This document shows, piece by piece, positions 43,741 through 52,902 of a DNA stretch of 64,000 nt; the first letter of the stretch is position 1; every line of letters starts with the position of its first letter. The DNA comes from Palsa-295 sp963781105 (GTDB lineage Bacteria > Acidobacteriota > Terriglobia > Acidiferrales > UBA7541). The stretch is from contig CAWAED010000012.1 in the NCBI GenBank assembly GCA_963781105.1, positions 186,001 to 250,000 of the forward strand. The letters are read 5' to 3'. Made by a program: the position numbers and the translations under genes. A model generated the notes under the pieces. The model did no database searches and was not told the DNA's origin. It saw only the letters and a program-made list of their open reading frames with translations.

Positions 43741-44889
43741 CTATTCTCCTCGCAAAATTACCGCCGGCTTCACGTTTCCCAACGTGCGCAGCGGCAAAGC
43801 GCCCGCCATCGCCACCGCGATCATCAAAACGATCGTCACCGGGAAAATTTCCCAGCGCGGCGAGATTCCCGTGCCGAAAACGCGAAGTCCCATCCAATAA
43901 GACAGCGCGACTCCAATGAAGGCGCCGAGCAATCCGCCAAGGGCGCCCAGCAAGCCCACTTCCGCCAAAAATAATCCAACAATCCGTGATATCGAGCCGC
44001 CGAGCGATTTCATCAGGCCGACGTCTTTGCGGCGTTCCATCGCCAGCGCGGCCATCGTGCCCAGAACGCATAGCGCCGTTAGGATCAGGATCAACACCAC
44101 CATCGAGATGATCAGCAGCTGGATGCGGCCCAGCAATGCGCCTTCGGCTTCGGTTATTTGACGAATGGGCCGCACTTCGACACCAACTGGAAGCGCCTTC
44201 GCTAAACGCGCCGCGTAATCCGCGACGATCTTAGGCGCGCCGCTGACGCTTAGTTGCCAGACGCTGATGGCGCCCTTTTTGTCCGCCAGCTTTTGTGCCA
44301 CCGGTAGATTCACGAACGCTTGATTGTCCGCCGATCGACCTGTATCCAGTACGCCGGCAACTCTCAGGGTGACGTTGCGATTCGCATAGGCGAACCCCAG
44401 GTGACCGCCTGGCTTCAGCGAGAATCGCCGAGCGACGTTCCTGCCCACGAGACACTGCCCTTCGTCATCACGGGATAAAATCCAGTCGCCCTCAAGTTTC
44501 GCCGTTGGTTCCAATTTCCGAAAATCGTCCAGCCACGTACCTACAATCACGATGGGGGTTTCAGCTGTCTTGCCAACAACGTAAAGATAGGGCGCCGACG
44601 CTACAACATTCGGATCCGGCACTGACTGAATTCCTGCATCGAGAACGTCTTCATCAAACAGCACCGGGCCCGCCGAACCCGCATCAAGCGATTGCTGAGA
44701 ATCAGGCGGCGCAATAACAACATTGGCGCCGAGCGACCGAAATTCCTGCGTCAATTTGTTTTGCACGCCGAGATCGAGATTCAGTAGCGCGGAAATCACT
44801 GCAGCTCCACTGACAATCGCCAGAATCGCGACTGCCAACCGGCCACGGCTCCCGCGCAGAAGTTGAAAAACCAGGCGCCAAAACATCAT
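43741..44889 (-). CDS. FtsX-like permease, second copy
   Basis: 382 residues: N-terminal membrane helix (about 14-34), a periplasmic MacB-type core (about 50-235) and three C-terminal helices with a MERRKDVGLMKSLGGS motif between them. The start overlaps the first permease gene by 4 nt. Two unequal FtsX subunits would form a heterodimer with the ATPase. The family does mechanotransmission to periplasmic partners. Confidence 0.87.
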   Translation of the reverse strand: MMFWRLVFQLLRGSRGRLAVAILAIVSGAAVISALLNLDLGVQNKLTQEFRSLGANVVIAPPDSQQSLDAGSAGPVLFDEDVLDAGIQSVPDPNVVASAPYLYVVGKTAETPIVIVGTWLDDFRKLEPTAKLEGDWILSRDDEGQCLVGRNVARRFSLKPGGHLGFAYANRNVTLRVAGVLDTGRSADNQAFVNLPVAQKLADKKGAISVWQLSVSGAPKIVADYAARLAKALPVGVEVRPIRQITEAEGALLGRIQLLIISMVVLILILTALCVLGTMAALAMERRKDVGLMKSLGGSISRIVGLFLAEVGLLGALGGLLGAFIGVALSYWMGLRVFGTGISPRWEIFPVTIVLMIAVAMAGALPLRTLGNVKPAVILRGE

Positions 44890-46217
44890 CCGCCCCTCAG
44901 AATCAGGGCCGGCTCGAAGTGCGCGGCCCGGCGCAGGGGAAGCAAACTGCCCGCAATGGCCACAATCGCGGCAAGTCCCAGCACGATTGGCAACAGGATG
45001 AGTTGCGGCGACGCCGGACTTCCAAAAACGCTCGCGCCCAAGAATCTGGCGAAAAATGTGCCGGCTACAAATCCGATCGCTCCGCCGACAATTGCCAGCG
45101 ATACTTGTTCGGCAAGAAAAATCCCACTCACCAGCGCGTTACTCGCGCCGAGCGCCTTCATCACGCCGATTTCCGCTTGCCGCTCGAGCACGGTTGTCGC
45201 GGACGTAGCCGCGACAGCAAGCGCGGCCGCAATGAGTGCCGCGAGCGTAACAATCCAAAGCAACGTGCCCACGCGGTCGAGCACGCGGCCTTCGGTCTCG
45301 GCCACGCGCCGGATCGCGTGGACGTCGGTGTCGGGCAACACGGTCTTGATCTGATAGCTGATCGAAGAAATGTAGGGCGAGCAGAACCAGCGATCGTACT
45401 CCGTCGGAGTGAGCTGAATACTTTTGTCCGTTTGCGCGCGCTCGCCGCGTTCTGCTAAGGCATCGGCGGGCTTGGTCAAGGCGCTCACGAAAAGCTGGCG
45501 AAATTCGCCGTGGTGGTCGGATATTTTCTGCGCCACCGAAAGCGGCACCAGAATTCCCTTATCTTCTGCGTCGTCCGCGGAGACAATGCCCGTTACCACG
45601 AGCGGCGTGACGTTCACGTTCTTCTTCGGGTCGTCCGTTCCCTGCTCGCTCACGTAAATCGTCTGGCCCGGCCTAATGCCCGGCATCGTCTTGGCGAACG
45701 TCGCACCCAACACGCATTCGTCCGCGCCGTCCGCGAACCAACGTCCTTCCATCTTCCACCAAGGATGCGTAACGCTCACGCCGGTTTTGAATGTGGTCCC
45801 GTCCGGGACTGGCACGCTGTGTTCATACCACGTCCCAATTAAAATCACAGGAACCGGCGTTTTGCCTTGCTGCTCGGATACCGAGGCGGGAACATCAAGA
45901 AACGGCGTAAATCCCAAAATATTGTGGCGCCAGAAAATTGTTTTCAATTTGCCAAGGTCGGCTTCCTTCAGGTACGCGCCTTCATCCACGGGACGATAGT
46001 CCACGCCGCCAATTTCCACCGGCAGCGTATCCGATGCGGGCGTAACCAGGAGATTGGCGCCGAGACTGCGGAATTCGCGCGCCAAGCGGTCGCCCACTTC
46101 CAGCGCGATCGTGAGCGTGGCCGTCGTTACAGCCATGCCTACGACCAGCGCGGCAGCCGTCAATAGTTTGCGGCGTGGATTGCGAACGAAGGATTCTCGT
46201 ACCAGGCGAGCGAACAT
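44886..46217 (-). CDS. FtsX-like permease, first copy
   Basis: 443 residues with an N-terminal helix (LLTAAALVVGMAVTTATLTIAL), a longer periplasmic domain (about 45-310) and three C-terminal helices with LERQAEIGVMKALGAS. It begins 4 nt after the FTR1-DUF2318 stop. Corresponds to the permease Cj1661 or Cj1662 of the Campylobacter system by gene order. Confidence 0.87.
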   Translation of the reverse strand: MFARLVRESFVRNPRRKLLTAAALVVGMAVTTATLTIALEVGDRLAREFRSLGANLLVTPASDTLPVEIGGVDYRPVDEGAYLKEADLGKLKTIFWRHNILGFTPFLDVPASVSEQQGKTPVPVILIGTWYEHSVPVPDGTTFKTGVSVTHPWWKMEGRWFADGADECVLGATFAKTMPGIRPGQTIYVSEQGTDDPKKNVNVTPLVVTGIVSADDAEDKGILVPLSVAQKISDHHGEFRQLFVSALTKPADALAERGERAQTDKSIQLTPTEYDRWFCSPYISSISYQIKTVLPDTDVHAIRRVAETEGRVLDRVGTLLWIVTLAALIAAALAVAATSATTVLERQAEIGVMKALGASNALVSGIFLAEQVSLAIVGGAIGFVAGTFFARFLGASVFGSPASPQLILLPIVLGLAAIVAIAGSLLPLRRAAHFEPALILRGG

Positions 46218-46221
46218 CGCG

Positions 46222-47484
46222 TCAGGAGTGAATCTTGGAGGCGGCGTCGCCCAGCGCCGAAAGGTCCACGATCACTTCTCCTCCTGCAACGCGAGATTTC
46301 ACGCTGATGGGATTGCATCCGCCCGATTGACCGATCGAAGGTATATAAATCGAAGCCCCGCAATTGCGGCAGATCACCGTCTGGCCTTCCTGGCGGTAAC
46401 CGGCAGTGCCGCAAATCTGGCAGGCATCCAGCGCCACGGCGTAATCGCCATTTTGCTTATGAATGACAAGAAAGCGGATCACCGTGTTGTTCACGTCGGC
46501 CTTGTAAAAATGCAGGCTGGAATCGGTAAGCTCGGATAGCGGGATGCGAACCTCGCTATCCTGGGCCACCAACGTCTTTGCCGGCGAGGGAGCGGCGGAC
46601 ACCCGACCGTAGACGTAATCCCCGGCGAAGCAAAGCACTACCGCGACGCACAAAATCGCGGCGGCGAAGCTCCAACGGCGCTGGCGACGGAATTCGTACT
46701 CCCGCATGCGCCGATCGGCGGGATTGGCGGCGGCATCCGCGGCCGGCTGCTTCGCGCTGAACCATTCCCGTAGAACGACCAGAGCGGCGGCGCCCAGAAT
46801 CAAAACGAAAAAGAAGACTTCGTTGCGCACGATCGGGCCGATCGTGGACATTTCCGTCTTGCTCGAGGGAATCCACATCGCTTCGCTGAGTTCATGTATG
46901 CCGGTGAGCGCCAACTGGAAGGCGACTACCATCAAAATCGCACTGGTAGCCTTGAAAAAACGGTGCAGGGGAATCTTCAGTGTGCCTTGAAAGAAGAAAA
47001 CGCCTACCGCAATCGCAATGGCGATTCCGATGGCGGTTCCGATCCAGACTTGCACGCCCGCAGTGGAAAGCTCCACGGCGCGCAAGACCAATACCAATTC
47101 GGCGCCTTCGCGCACCACCATGAGAAAAACAAATGCGCCAATGCCCCAGCCGGCGGCGCGCGTCGATTTTTGCGCGTAGGCCTCGACGCGCTGCTCGATT
47201 TCCTTCTTTAGATGCCGCGCTACGCGGTTCATCCAAATAATCATCGTAATCACGAGCATCGAGGCGATCAGCATGAGCAGGCCTTCGAAGCCGTCTTCGC
47301 TGACCTGCCAGCGATCCAGTAGCATGGCAGCGGCAACGCTCGCCGCGGAAGCGAAAATCACGCCGGCCCAGACGTAGCCCGCGAGCGCGCGGCGGCCGGT
47401 GCGATTTAGATAGACGAGGACGATGCCGACGACAAGGGCGGCTTCAACGCCTTCCCGGAGAGCAAGGAGCAACGCAGAGAGCAT
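46222..47484 (-). CDS. FTR1-type iron permease fused to DUF2318
   Basis: 420 residues. Residues 1-240 are FTR1 with seven or so membrane helices and both REGxE iron-binding motifs (Arg-Glu-Gly-Val-Glu 10-14 and Arg-Glu-Gly-Ala-Glu 125-129). A further helix (about 272-292) leads to a C-terminal DUF2318 domain (about 305-415) with Cys355-x2-Cys358, Cys372-x2-Cys375 and Cys390. In the Campylobacter Ftr1-P19 cluster DUF2318 is a separate protein; here the two are one. DUF2318 is thought to handle electrons or metal for the permease. No P19 homologue is beside it. Upstream: promoter and a Fur-like site. Confidence 0.88.
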   Translation of the reverse strand: MLSALLLALREGVEAALVVGIVLVYLNRTGRRALAGYVWAGVIFASAASVAAAMLLDRWQVSEDGFEGLLMLIASMLVITMIIWMNRVARHLKKEIEQRVEAYAQKSTRAAGWGIGAFVFLMVVREGAELVLVLRAVELSTAGVQVWIGTAIGIAIAIAVGVFFFQGTLKIPLHRFFKATSAILMVVAFQLALTGIHELSEAMWIPSSKTEMSTIGPIVRNEVFFFVLILGAAALVVLREWFSAKQPAADAAANPADRRMREYEFRRQRRWSFAAAILCVAVVLCFAGDYVYGRVSAAPSPAKTLVAQDSEVRIPLSELTDSSLHFYKADVNNTVIRFLVIHKQNGDYAVALDACQICGTAGYRQEGQTVICRNCGASIYIPSIGQSGGCNPISVKSRVAGGEVIVDLSALGDAASKIHS

Positions 47485-47487
47485 AAC

Positions 47488-47520
47488 TTTTCCAGTTGCA
47501 AATCATTTACAACTGGAAAA
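47488..47520. promoter_or_regulatory. Inverted repeat with Fur-like core, operator of the iron operon
   Basis: TTTTCCAGTTG (47488-47498) and CAACTGGAAAA (47510-47520) form an 11-bp perfect inverted repeat. Its centre, 47497-47511, reads TGCAAATCATTTACA, a near-palindrome matching 10 of 14 fixed positions of the 7-1-7 Fur consensus. It covers the transcription start of the iron operon, 3 nt upstream of the FTR1 start codon. Confidence 0.62.
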
Positions 47521-47523
47521 TTA

Positions 47524-47552
47524 AGTTTAGCCCCGCCCTGCTCTTAAATCAA
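47524..47552 (-). promoter_or_regulatory. Promoter of the FTR1 iron operon
   Basis: On the minus strand TTGATT (47552-47547), a 17-nt spacer and TAAACT (47529-47524). The expected transcription start is near 47517, inside the inverted repeat at 47488-47520. Confidence 0.65.
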
Positions 47553-47590
47553 GCGAATTCACCTGCCGCAACACCATGCTCACCTTTCCC

Positions 47591-47598
47591 TGTAGAAT
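47591..47598 (+). promoter_or_regulatory. Probable -10 element of the secretin gene
   Basis: TGTAGAAT (hexamer TAGAAT at 47593-47598); no clear -35. It lies downstream of the ATG at 47576 and so favours the start codon at 47615 or 47657. Confidence 0.35.
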
Positions 47599-47614
47599 AG
47601 CATCTTACATTCGA

Positions 47615-50600
47615 ATGACTTCCCTGCGCCATTTTCTCGGCCGCTCGCGGCGACGTATGACGACCGCCACCAGTCCCCTCTCTCTTACCGCCTTCGTGGC
47701 GCTTCCCGTGATCTTGGCCTCGCTCATCACGCCGAATCTTGTTGCCGTAAGTGCCTCTCCACAGGCTCAAACTCAGCAGCCTTCGACCGCCGCGAAGCCG
47801 GCTCAAAATCCTCCGCCGAAGGTCGCGAGCGCTTCGCCTTTGGAACAGAAACTGCCGTCACCTCCACGAAAAGCCGACATCAAAAAGGCCAAGCAGGCCT
47901 ACAAACAGGGAATCAGACTCGAAGCCGAGGGCGATTGGCAGGCAGCTTACGACGCGTACTGCGACGCAGTCGATTGGGACCCCAGCATTAGAGAATATTT
48001 AGTGCGGCAGGCGGTCGCCAAGGGCCACGTCGTGCAAATGAAAGTGGATTTGGCGGAGCGCGATGCGGTGTCCGGGCGATTTACTGACGCACTGCAGGCA
48101 ATGCGTGAGGCGCGCGAAATGGATCCTTCCAATCGCACGATCAGCGAGCGCCTGATCGAACTGGAGGCTCTGGATCCGGCGCGCGCCAGGCAAGTCGCTA
48201 CCGAACCCGAGCTGGCTCCGGAAGTGCAACTGCAGCACCGCCCCGGAACTCAATCTTTTCAACTTCGTGGCCAAACGCAGAGCGCCTACCAACAAGTGGC
48301 CGAAAGATTTGGCGTCGAAGTGGCCTTTGACGTGGATCTGCGCAATACGCCGGTGCATCTGGATCTGAAAGACGTGGACTTTGGAACCGTCATGCGGGTG
48401 CTGGGCGAAGAGACTGGAACGTTTTGGAGACCGCTCAACAAGCACTTGTTTTTTGTGGCGCAAGATACGCAGCAGAAGCGCAAGGACTACGACGTTTCGA
48501 TCGTGCGCACCGTGCTGCTGTCTGCATCGGAGACGCCCGAGCAGATGACCGAAGTGTCTCGAATGGTTCGTGAAGTTGCTGGGATCACTCGCACGGATCT
48601 TGACTCCAAGAGCCACACGTTGACGATGCGCGCTTCGCCGCAAGCGATCGCGGTCGCCACGAAAATCATTGATAATCTGGACCAGGCTCCGGCCGAGCTC
48701 GTGCTGGAAATTGAAGTCCTCGAAGTGGATCGCAGCCACAACCTGGACCTGGGCGTCACCGGGCCGCAGAACGCTACTATCTACGCGATTCCCTCGAACT
48801 CCGCGCAACTAATTGCGGAAGGCGGCGCCACAGCGCTGAACGCGCTGCTGGAGCAAGTTTTTGGATCGTCTTCATCCATCCCGCCCATTTTGGCGTTCGG
48901 CGGAGGACGCTCAACTTTCTTGTATACCCTGCCCGGAGCCAGTGCAAATTTTTCGAATTTACTTTCGACTGTTCGCGCGGGGCGCCGCGTTCTGCTCCGT
49001 GCCGAGGATGGCCAACCCGCATCCTTCTTCGTAGGCGAGCGCTTTCCGGTTTCGCTGGCTCAGTACTCCTCCAGCCTGGTCGGCTCTAAGAGCGGCGCCA
49101 CTGCCCCTGCCACACCCACGGTCTCAAACCCCACCGCTTCCAGCCTTCCCATCACAACGCTCACGACTGGAACGAATCCGGATTTCGTAGTCACCGGCGA
49201 TGTGAACAACGATAATTTTCAAGATATAATCGCGGCCAATTTTACCGACGGAACCCTTTCGGTTTTCTTAGGCGCTGGCCTGGGCGCTTTCGGTAATCCA
49301 AGCACGGTCACTGTCGGAAAGGGACCCACGTGGATTGCCACTGGGAACTTCAACGCGAAGACAAACACCAGTGGAATTATTGATCTTGCAGTTGCGAATC
49401 AACTGGACAACACTGTCTCGATCCTGCTCGGAAACGGAGATGGAACCTTTAATGCGGCGCCGTCCTCCCCGCTTGTTCTGCCCAGCGGTTCAAGCCCCAC
49501 CTCAATCGCAGTAGGCGATTTCAACAAGGATGGTTTTGCGGATCTGGCAGTCGTCAACATGGCGGCCAACACCGTAAGTGTTTTCCTGGGCAACGGGGAT
49601 GGCACATTTAAGCCGCCGACTACGATCGTCACCGGCAGCGCGCCCACCTCGATCGTTGCCGAGGCATTCAATCCCAGTAATCCGTCACTCATAGATCTGG
49701 CCGTGACCAATTCCGTTGATAACACGCTCGAAATCTTTATCGGCAAAGGAGATGGGACGTTTCAGAAAGGCGTCACCTACGCCACGGGAGTGACCCCCGT
49801 GTATGTCGCCTCGGCGGACCTGGACGTTGACGGCATTCTGGATTTGGCGGTCGCGGATAGCGGCGTCGCCACCAGTGCGAACGGTGTGGGAAACAGCGTC
49901 TCCATTTTTCTCGGCAATGGTGACGGCACGTTCATCAAACCGGGCACCACGCGGATGGATTTTCCCGCCGGGACAAATCCCACATCCATCGCCATCGCTG
50001 ACTTTAATCAAGACGGCCTGCCGGATCTCGCGGTCACCGCGACCGGAGACAATTCTTTTGCGTTGCTTCTTGGCGCGGGCGGCGGCTTGTTCAATGATCC
50101 GATTGAGGTGCCCGTAGGCACCACACCGGACTCGGCGGCGACCGCCGATTTCAACGGTGACGGGCTGCCTGACCTCGCAATTTCAAATTTCGGCTCGAAC
50201 AGCGTGTCGGTAATTCTGGATTCATCGTCGCTCATCGGTCTTTTGTCCAGCAACGGTATCGGCACGCAATTCCCCGGCGCCGAATATATAGACATCGGGC
50301 TGAAGGTGAAGGCGACGCCGCGAGTTCACCCCGATGGCGACGTAACGCTGCAATTTGAGTTCACACTGAGCAGTCTCGCGGGTAACAGCCTCAACAATAT
50401 TCCGGTGGTCAACAACCAGGAAATCCATCAGACGGTGCGGGTGCGAACAGACCAAACGGCGGCTCTCGCAGGTTATCTCGCGCCGCAGCGCATGACTTCA
50501 CTCAACGGTTCGCCGGGGCTGGGAGACTTGCCGCTGAACGGCATCATTGGCGGCACCACCAACTCGCAGTATTCGGATACCGAATTATTGATTTTGGTTA

Positions 50601-50881
50601 CGCCGCGGCTCGTGGAAATGGCTCCGCGAAAAGATCAGGCGGTCTACGCCGGTCGCGGCCAATTGGGCGGCCCGACTTCGTTGGGGCCTTCCATCCAAGA
50701 ACGTCGCGGCGGATTTCAGCTTCCGCAACCTGAGCGGCAGGAGCCAATCGAGCAGCAACCGCAGCCGCCGCCACAGCCACAGCAGCCGCAGGCTGAACCT
50801 CAACCACCGCCCCCGCCACCCGAACAACAACAGTACCAACCTCCAGCGAACACGCCTCCTGAGCCCAACCCTCCGAACTAG
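47615..50881 (+). CDS. Secretin with seven FG-GAP repeats inserted in the secretin domain
   Basis: 1088 residues. Export signal up to about residue 46; TPR-like helices at about 85-185; STN domain about 212-285; N1-type domain about 290-357; first part of the secretin domain to the VGERFPV motif at about 473-478. Then seven FG-GAP/VCBS repeats at about 518-872, then the rest of the secretin domain (YIDIGLKVKATPRV, IHQTVRVRTDQTAALAGYL, GDLPLNGIIGGTT, ELLILVTPRLVE) to about 1002, and a Pro/Gln-rich tail. Secretins form outer-membrane channels for type II/IV pilus systems. Blades 1, 3, 5, 6 and 7 keep calcium loops (DxNxDGxxD type). The start is uncertain (47615 or 47657). Confidence 0.85.
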   Translation: MTSLRHFLGRSRRRMTTATSPLSLTAFVALPVILASLITPNLVAVSASPQAQTQQPSTAAKPAQNPPPKVASASPLEQKLPSPPRKADIKKAKQAYKQGIRLEAEGDWQAAYDAYCDAVDWDPSIREYLVRQAVAKGHVVQMKVDLAERDAVSGRFTDALQAMREAREMDPSNRTISERLIELEALDPARARQVATEPELAPEVQLQHRPGTQSFQLRGQTQSAYQQVAERFGVEVAFDVDLRNTPVHLDLKDVDFGTVMRVLGEETGTFWRPLNKHLFFVAQDTQQKRKDYDVSIVRTVLLSASETPEQMTEVSRMVREVAGITRTDLDSKSHTLTMRASPQAIAVATKIIDNLDQAPAELVLEIEVLEVDRSHNLDLGVTGPQNATIYAIPSNSAQLIAEGGATALNALLEQVFGSSSSIPPILAFGGGRSTFLYTLPGASANFSNLLSTVRAGRRVLLRAEDGQPASFFVGERFPVSLAQYSSSLVGSKSGATAPATPTVSNPTASSLPITTLTTGTNPDFVVTGDVNNDNFQDIIAANFTDGTLSVFLGAGLGAFGNPSTVTVGKGPTWIATGNFNAKTNTSGIIDLAVANQLDNTVSILLGNGDGTFNAAPSSPLVLPSGSSPTSIAVGDFNKDGFADLAVVNMAANTVSVFLGNGDGTFKPPTTIVTGSAPTSIVAEAFNPSNPSLIDLAVTNSVDNTLEIFIGKGDGTFQKGVTYATGVTPVYVASADLDVDGILDLAVADSGVATSANGVGNSVSIFLGNGDGTFIKPGTTRMDFPAGTNPTSIAIADFNQDGLPDLAVTATGDNSFALLLGAGGGLFNDPIEVPVGTTPDSAATADFNGDGLPDLAISNFGSNSVSVILDSSSLIGLLSSNGIGTQFPGAEYIDIGLKVKATPRVHPDGDVTLQFEFTLSSLAGNSLNNIPVVNNQEIHQTVRVRTDQTAALAGYLAPQRMTSLNGSPGLGDLPLNGIIGGTTNSQYSDTELLILVTPRLVEMAPRKDQAVYAGRGQLGGPTSLGPSIQERRGGFQLPQPERQEPIEQQPQPPPQPQQPQAEPQPPPPPPEQQQYQPPANTPPEPNPPN
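49166..50230 (+). other. Seven-repeat FG-GAP/VCBS propeller insertion
   Basis: Seven repeats of about 49-60 residues, each with a PTSIAVGDFNKDG-like start and a VSVFLGNGDGTF-like end. Repeats 2 and 4 have degenerate calcium loops (GNFNAKTNTSGIID, EAFNPSNPSLID). Seven is the number needed to close a beta-propeller. The part lies between the conserved VGERFPV block and the IGLKV strand of the secretin domain. Confidence 0.82.
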
Positions 50882-50974
50882 CGATCGGATACGACCGCTC
50901 ATTGCGAATGTGTTTGAGGCGAAGGATTCGCGGAAACGCGCCATCCGCCGCCGGATTCGGCGCGCGAACGTCTG

Positions 50975-51949
50975 CTATGGCATGGCTTCCAAAACTACGA
51001 GCGGTTGATACGTACGCGGTACGACGGGTTCGGCGATGGCGATCAGTTGCCCTTGTTGATTGAACACGCGAAGCCGCGACGGCTTCCAATCGCCTGAATC
51101 AAGCTGCGCGGGGAGGTTTTGCGCCGCGTTGGTTTGCCCAGGCTGAATTTGCGCGAGCGAAACGTTGAACTTCGCGCCGTGGCGAACGCGTTTTTCCACA
51201 ATCGGCAGCACCGTTGCGCGCGGCAGATCCATTAATAATTTTTCGAGAGGAATCACGCGTTCGAGCAAGCGTCCCGCTTTGGCATCCTGTTCCAGTTCAG
51301 CGAGCGAGTGGGCGTCATCTAACGTAAATTCGCCGACCGCGGTGCGCGCGATTTCCGCCAGATGCGCGCCGGAACCTTGCAGCCTTCCCAAATCGTACGC
51401 CAGCGAACGAATGTATGTTCCGGCGCCGCATTCCACAGTGAATCGGGCAACCGAGCCTTCCACGCCAGTGAGGTGAAACTCGAAAACTTCCACTTCCACG
51501 GGCTCGAGCTTCACCGGCTTGTTTTTTCTCGCGAGTTCGTGCGCCGGACGCCCGTGAATTTTCTTGGCGGAGTATGCGGGGGGAACCTGCTGAATTCTCC
51601 CGAGAAACTGCGCCGCCTGCGCGGCAATTTCTTTGGGGTTCAGCACCGGCGCAGAGTCCGGGCCGAGGGCTTCTCCATCGGCGTCGTAGGTATCGGTCTC
51701 GAACCCAAAACGCACAGCGCACGTGTAACGCTTGCGGCGGTCGCCATAGAAACGTGCAAGCCGCGTGGCCCGGCCCAGCGCCACGACAAGTACGCCTGTC
51801 GCTAGCGGGTCGAGCGTGCCCAAATGACCGATACCGCGAAATCCCATCAGGCGCCGCACGGATTCAACAACGTCGTGAGAAGTTCTGTGGCTTGGCTTGT
51901 TGACGACAAGTAATCCGTCGCAGGGAGGAGCTTTGAGTACACGAGACAT
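50975..51949 (-). CDS. truB: tRNA pseudouridine-55 synthase
   Basis: 324 residues: catalytic Asp in GHLGTLDPLATGVL (near residue 46), the RRKRYTCAVRFG and PPAYSAKKIHGRPAHELAR segments, and a C-terminal PUA-like part. It makes pseudouridine 55 in the T loop of tRNAs. Last gene of the rimP-nusA-infB-DUF503-rbfA-truB operon, 117 nt after rbfA. Length is normal. Confidence 0.93.
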   Translation of the reverse strand: MSRVLKAPPCDGLLVVNKPSHRTSHDVVESVRRLMGFRGIGHLGTLDPLATGVLVVALGRATRLARFYGDRRKRYTCAVRFGFETDTYDADGEALGPDSAPVLNPKEIAAQAAQFLGRIQQVPPAYSAKKIHGRPAHELARKNKPVKLEPVEVEVFEFHLTGVEGSVARFTVECGAGTYIRSLAYDLGRLQGSGAHLAEIARTAVGEFTLDDAHSLAELEQDAKAGRLLERVIPLEKLLMDLPRATVLPIVEKRVRHGAKFNVSLAQIQPGQTNAAQNLPAQLDSGDWKPSRLRVFNQQGQLIAIAEPVVPRTYQPLVVLEAMP

Positions 51950-52066
51950 GGTTTAGTGGTAGCGCTTGGCGATCGTTGCAGACTGCGAATCGCAGGCCGC
52001 AGTATTCTTGCAGGGGAAACCCAATGCTTCCCGCGACAGCGGCGTGATCGGCAATGCGGCCCGGCG

Positions 52067-52435
52067 CTACGGAGTGTGGTCCTCCGAAGCCTTCGCTTTG
52101 CGCAGCAAGTTCTCGATGCGCTGGCCGTATTCTTCCGTTTCATCGAGGATGAAGAGCACCTCCGGCGCGCGCCGCATGTGCAGGCGCTCGACCAACTCGT
52201 GACGCACGTAACCCTTCGCAGCCTGGAGTCCTTCAAGCGTAGTCGCCCGCTCCGCCGGATTCCCCGCCAAGCTCACAAATACGCGCACCGTGCGCATTCC
52301 AGCTCCCATGCGCACTTCAGTTACGAGCACCGGCGCCGCGAGGCGCGGATCTTTCAGCTCTCCTGCCAGCATCAGGCTCACTTCGTTGCGAATTTCCTCG
52401 GCGATGCGCTCCGAGCGATGCCCTTGAATCGTCAT
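52067..52435 (-). CDS. rbfA: Ribosome-binding factor A
   Basis: 122 residues, KH-like fold of RbfA: RIAEEIRNEVSLMLAGELKDPRL at the N-terminus, then VRMGAGMRTVRVFVSL and RHELVERLHMRRAPEVLFILDE. It matures the 16S rRNA 5' end in 30S subunits. Overlaps the DUF503 gene by 4 nt. Confidence 0.93.
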   Translation of the reverse strand: MTIQGHRSERIAEEIRNEVSLMLAGELKDPRLAAPVLVTEVRMGAGMRTVRVFVSLAGNPAERATTLEGLQAAKGYVRHELVERLHMRRAPEVLFILDETEEYGQRIENLLRKAKASEDHTP

Positions 52436-52731
52436 ACGCCTTCCTCATCCTCGAAATATTCCACTTCTTGCGAAACCAGGTCGCGGCCCAGCACGCGTTC
52501 GGATTCCGCCGCGATTTCAGCCAGCGATTTCTCTAGATATCCCACGTCACCTGAAATGGTGACTACACCTATGCGTGAACGCTGCCAGGTATCCTGATGC
52601 TCCAACTCCGCGACGGCCACGTTGTAGTGCGCGCGCAAGCGGTCCTTCAAACTGCGCAAAACTTGCCGTTTGTCCTTAAGGGACTGCGCATCGAGGATGT
52701 GAATTTCCAGGGTGAGAAGACCGATCGGCAT
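52432..52731 (-). CDS. DUF503 (YlxP-like) protein
   Basis: 99 residues: IGLLTLEIHILDAQSLKDKRQVLRSLKDRLRAHYNVAVAELEHQD and a GDVGYLEKSL segment, diagnostic of DUF503/YlxP. These small proteins sit in nusA-infB-rbfA operons and YlxP has been linked to ribosome biogenesis. Translationally coupled to rbfA. The start at 52731 has no clear ribosome-binding site. The 171 nt before it contain no further gene. Confidence 0.85.
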   Translation of the reverse strand: MPIGLLTLEIHILDAQSLKDKRQVLRSLKDRLRAHYNVAVAELEHQDTWQRSRIGVVTISGDVGYLEKSLAEIAAESERVLGRDLVSQEVEYFEDEEGV

Positions 52732-52902
52732 TGTCGTAATGGCGCAGCCACTCGTGCTGCGCGCGGCGGAACAACTCCAGCGCGAAGAAACAAGACCCGC
52801 TTTCGCGCTGCGGGAGAGCCGGAAGCGTCGCGCCATGCCGCCCATCAGCGGCGACTGCCGAAGCTTTTTCCGGCGCCCGACAACTAACAAGTAGTTGCGC
52901 TA

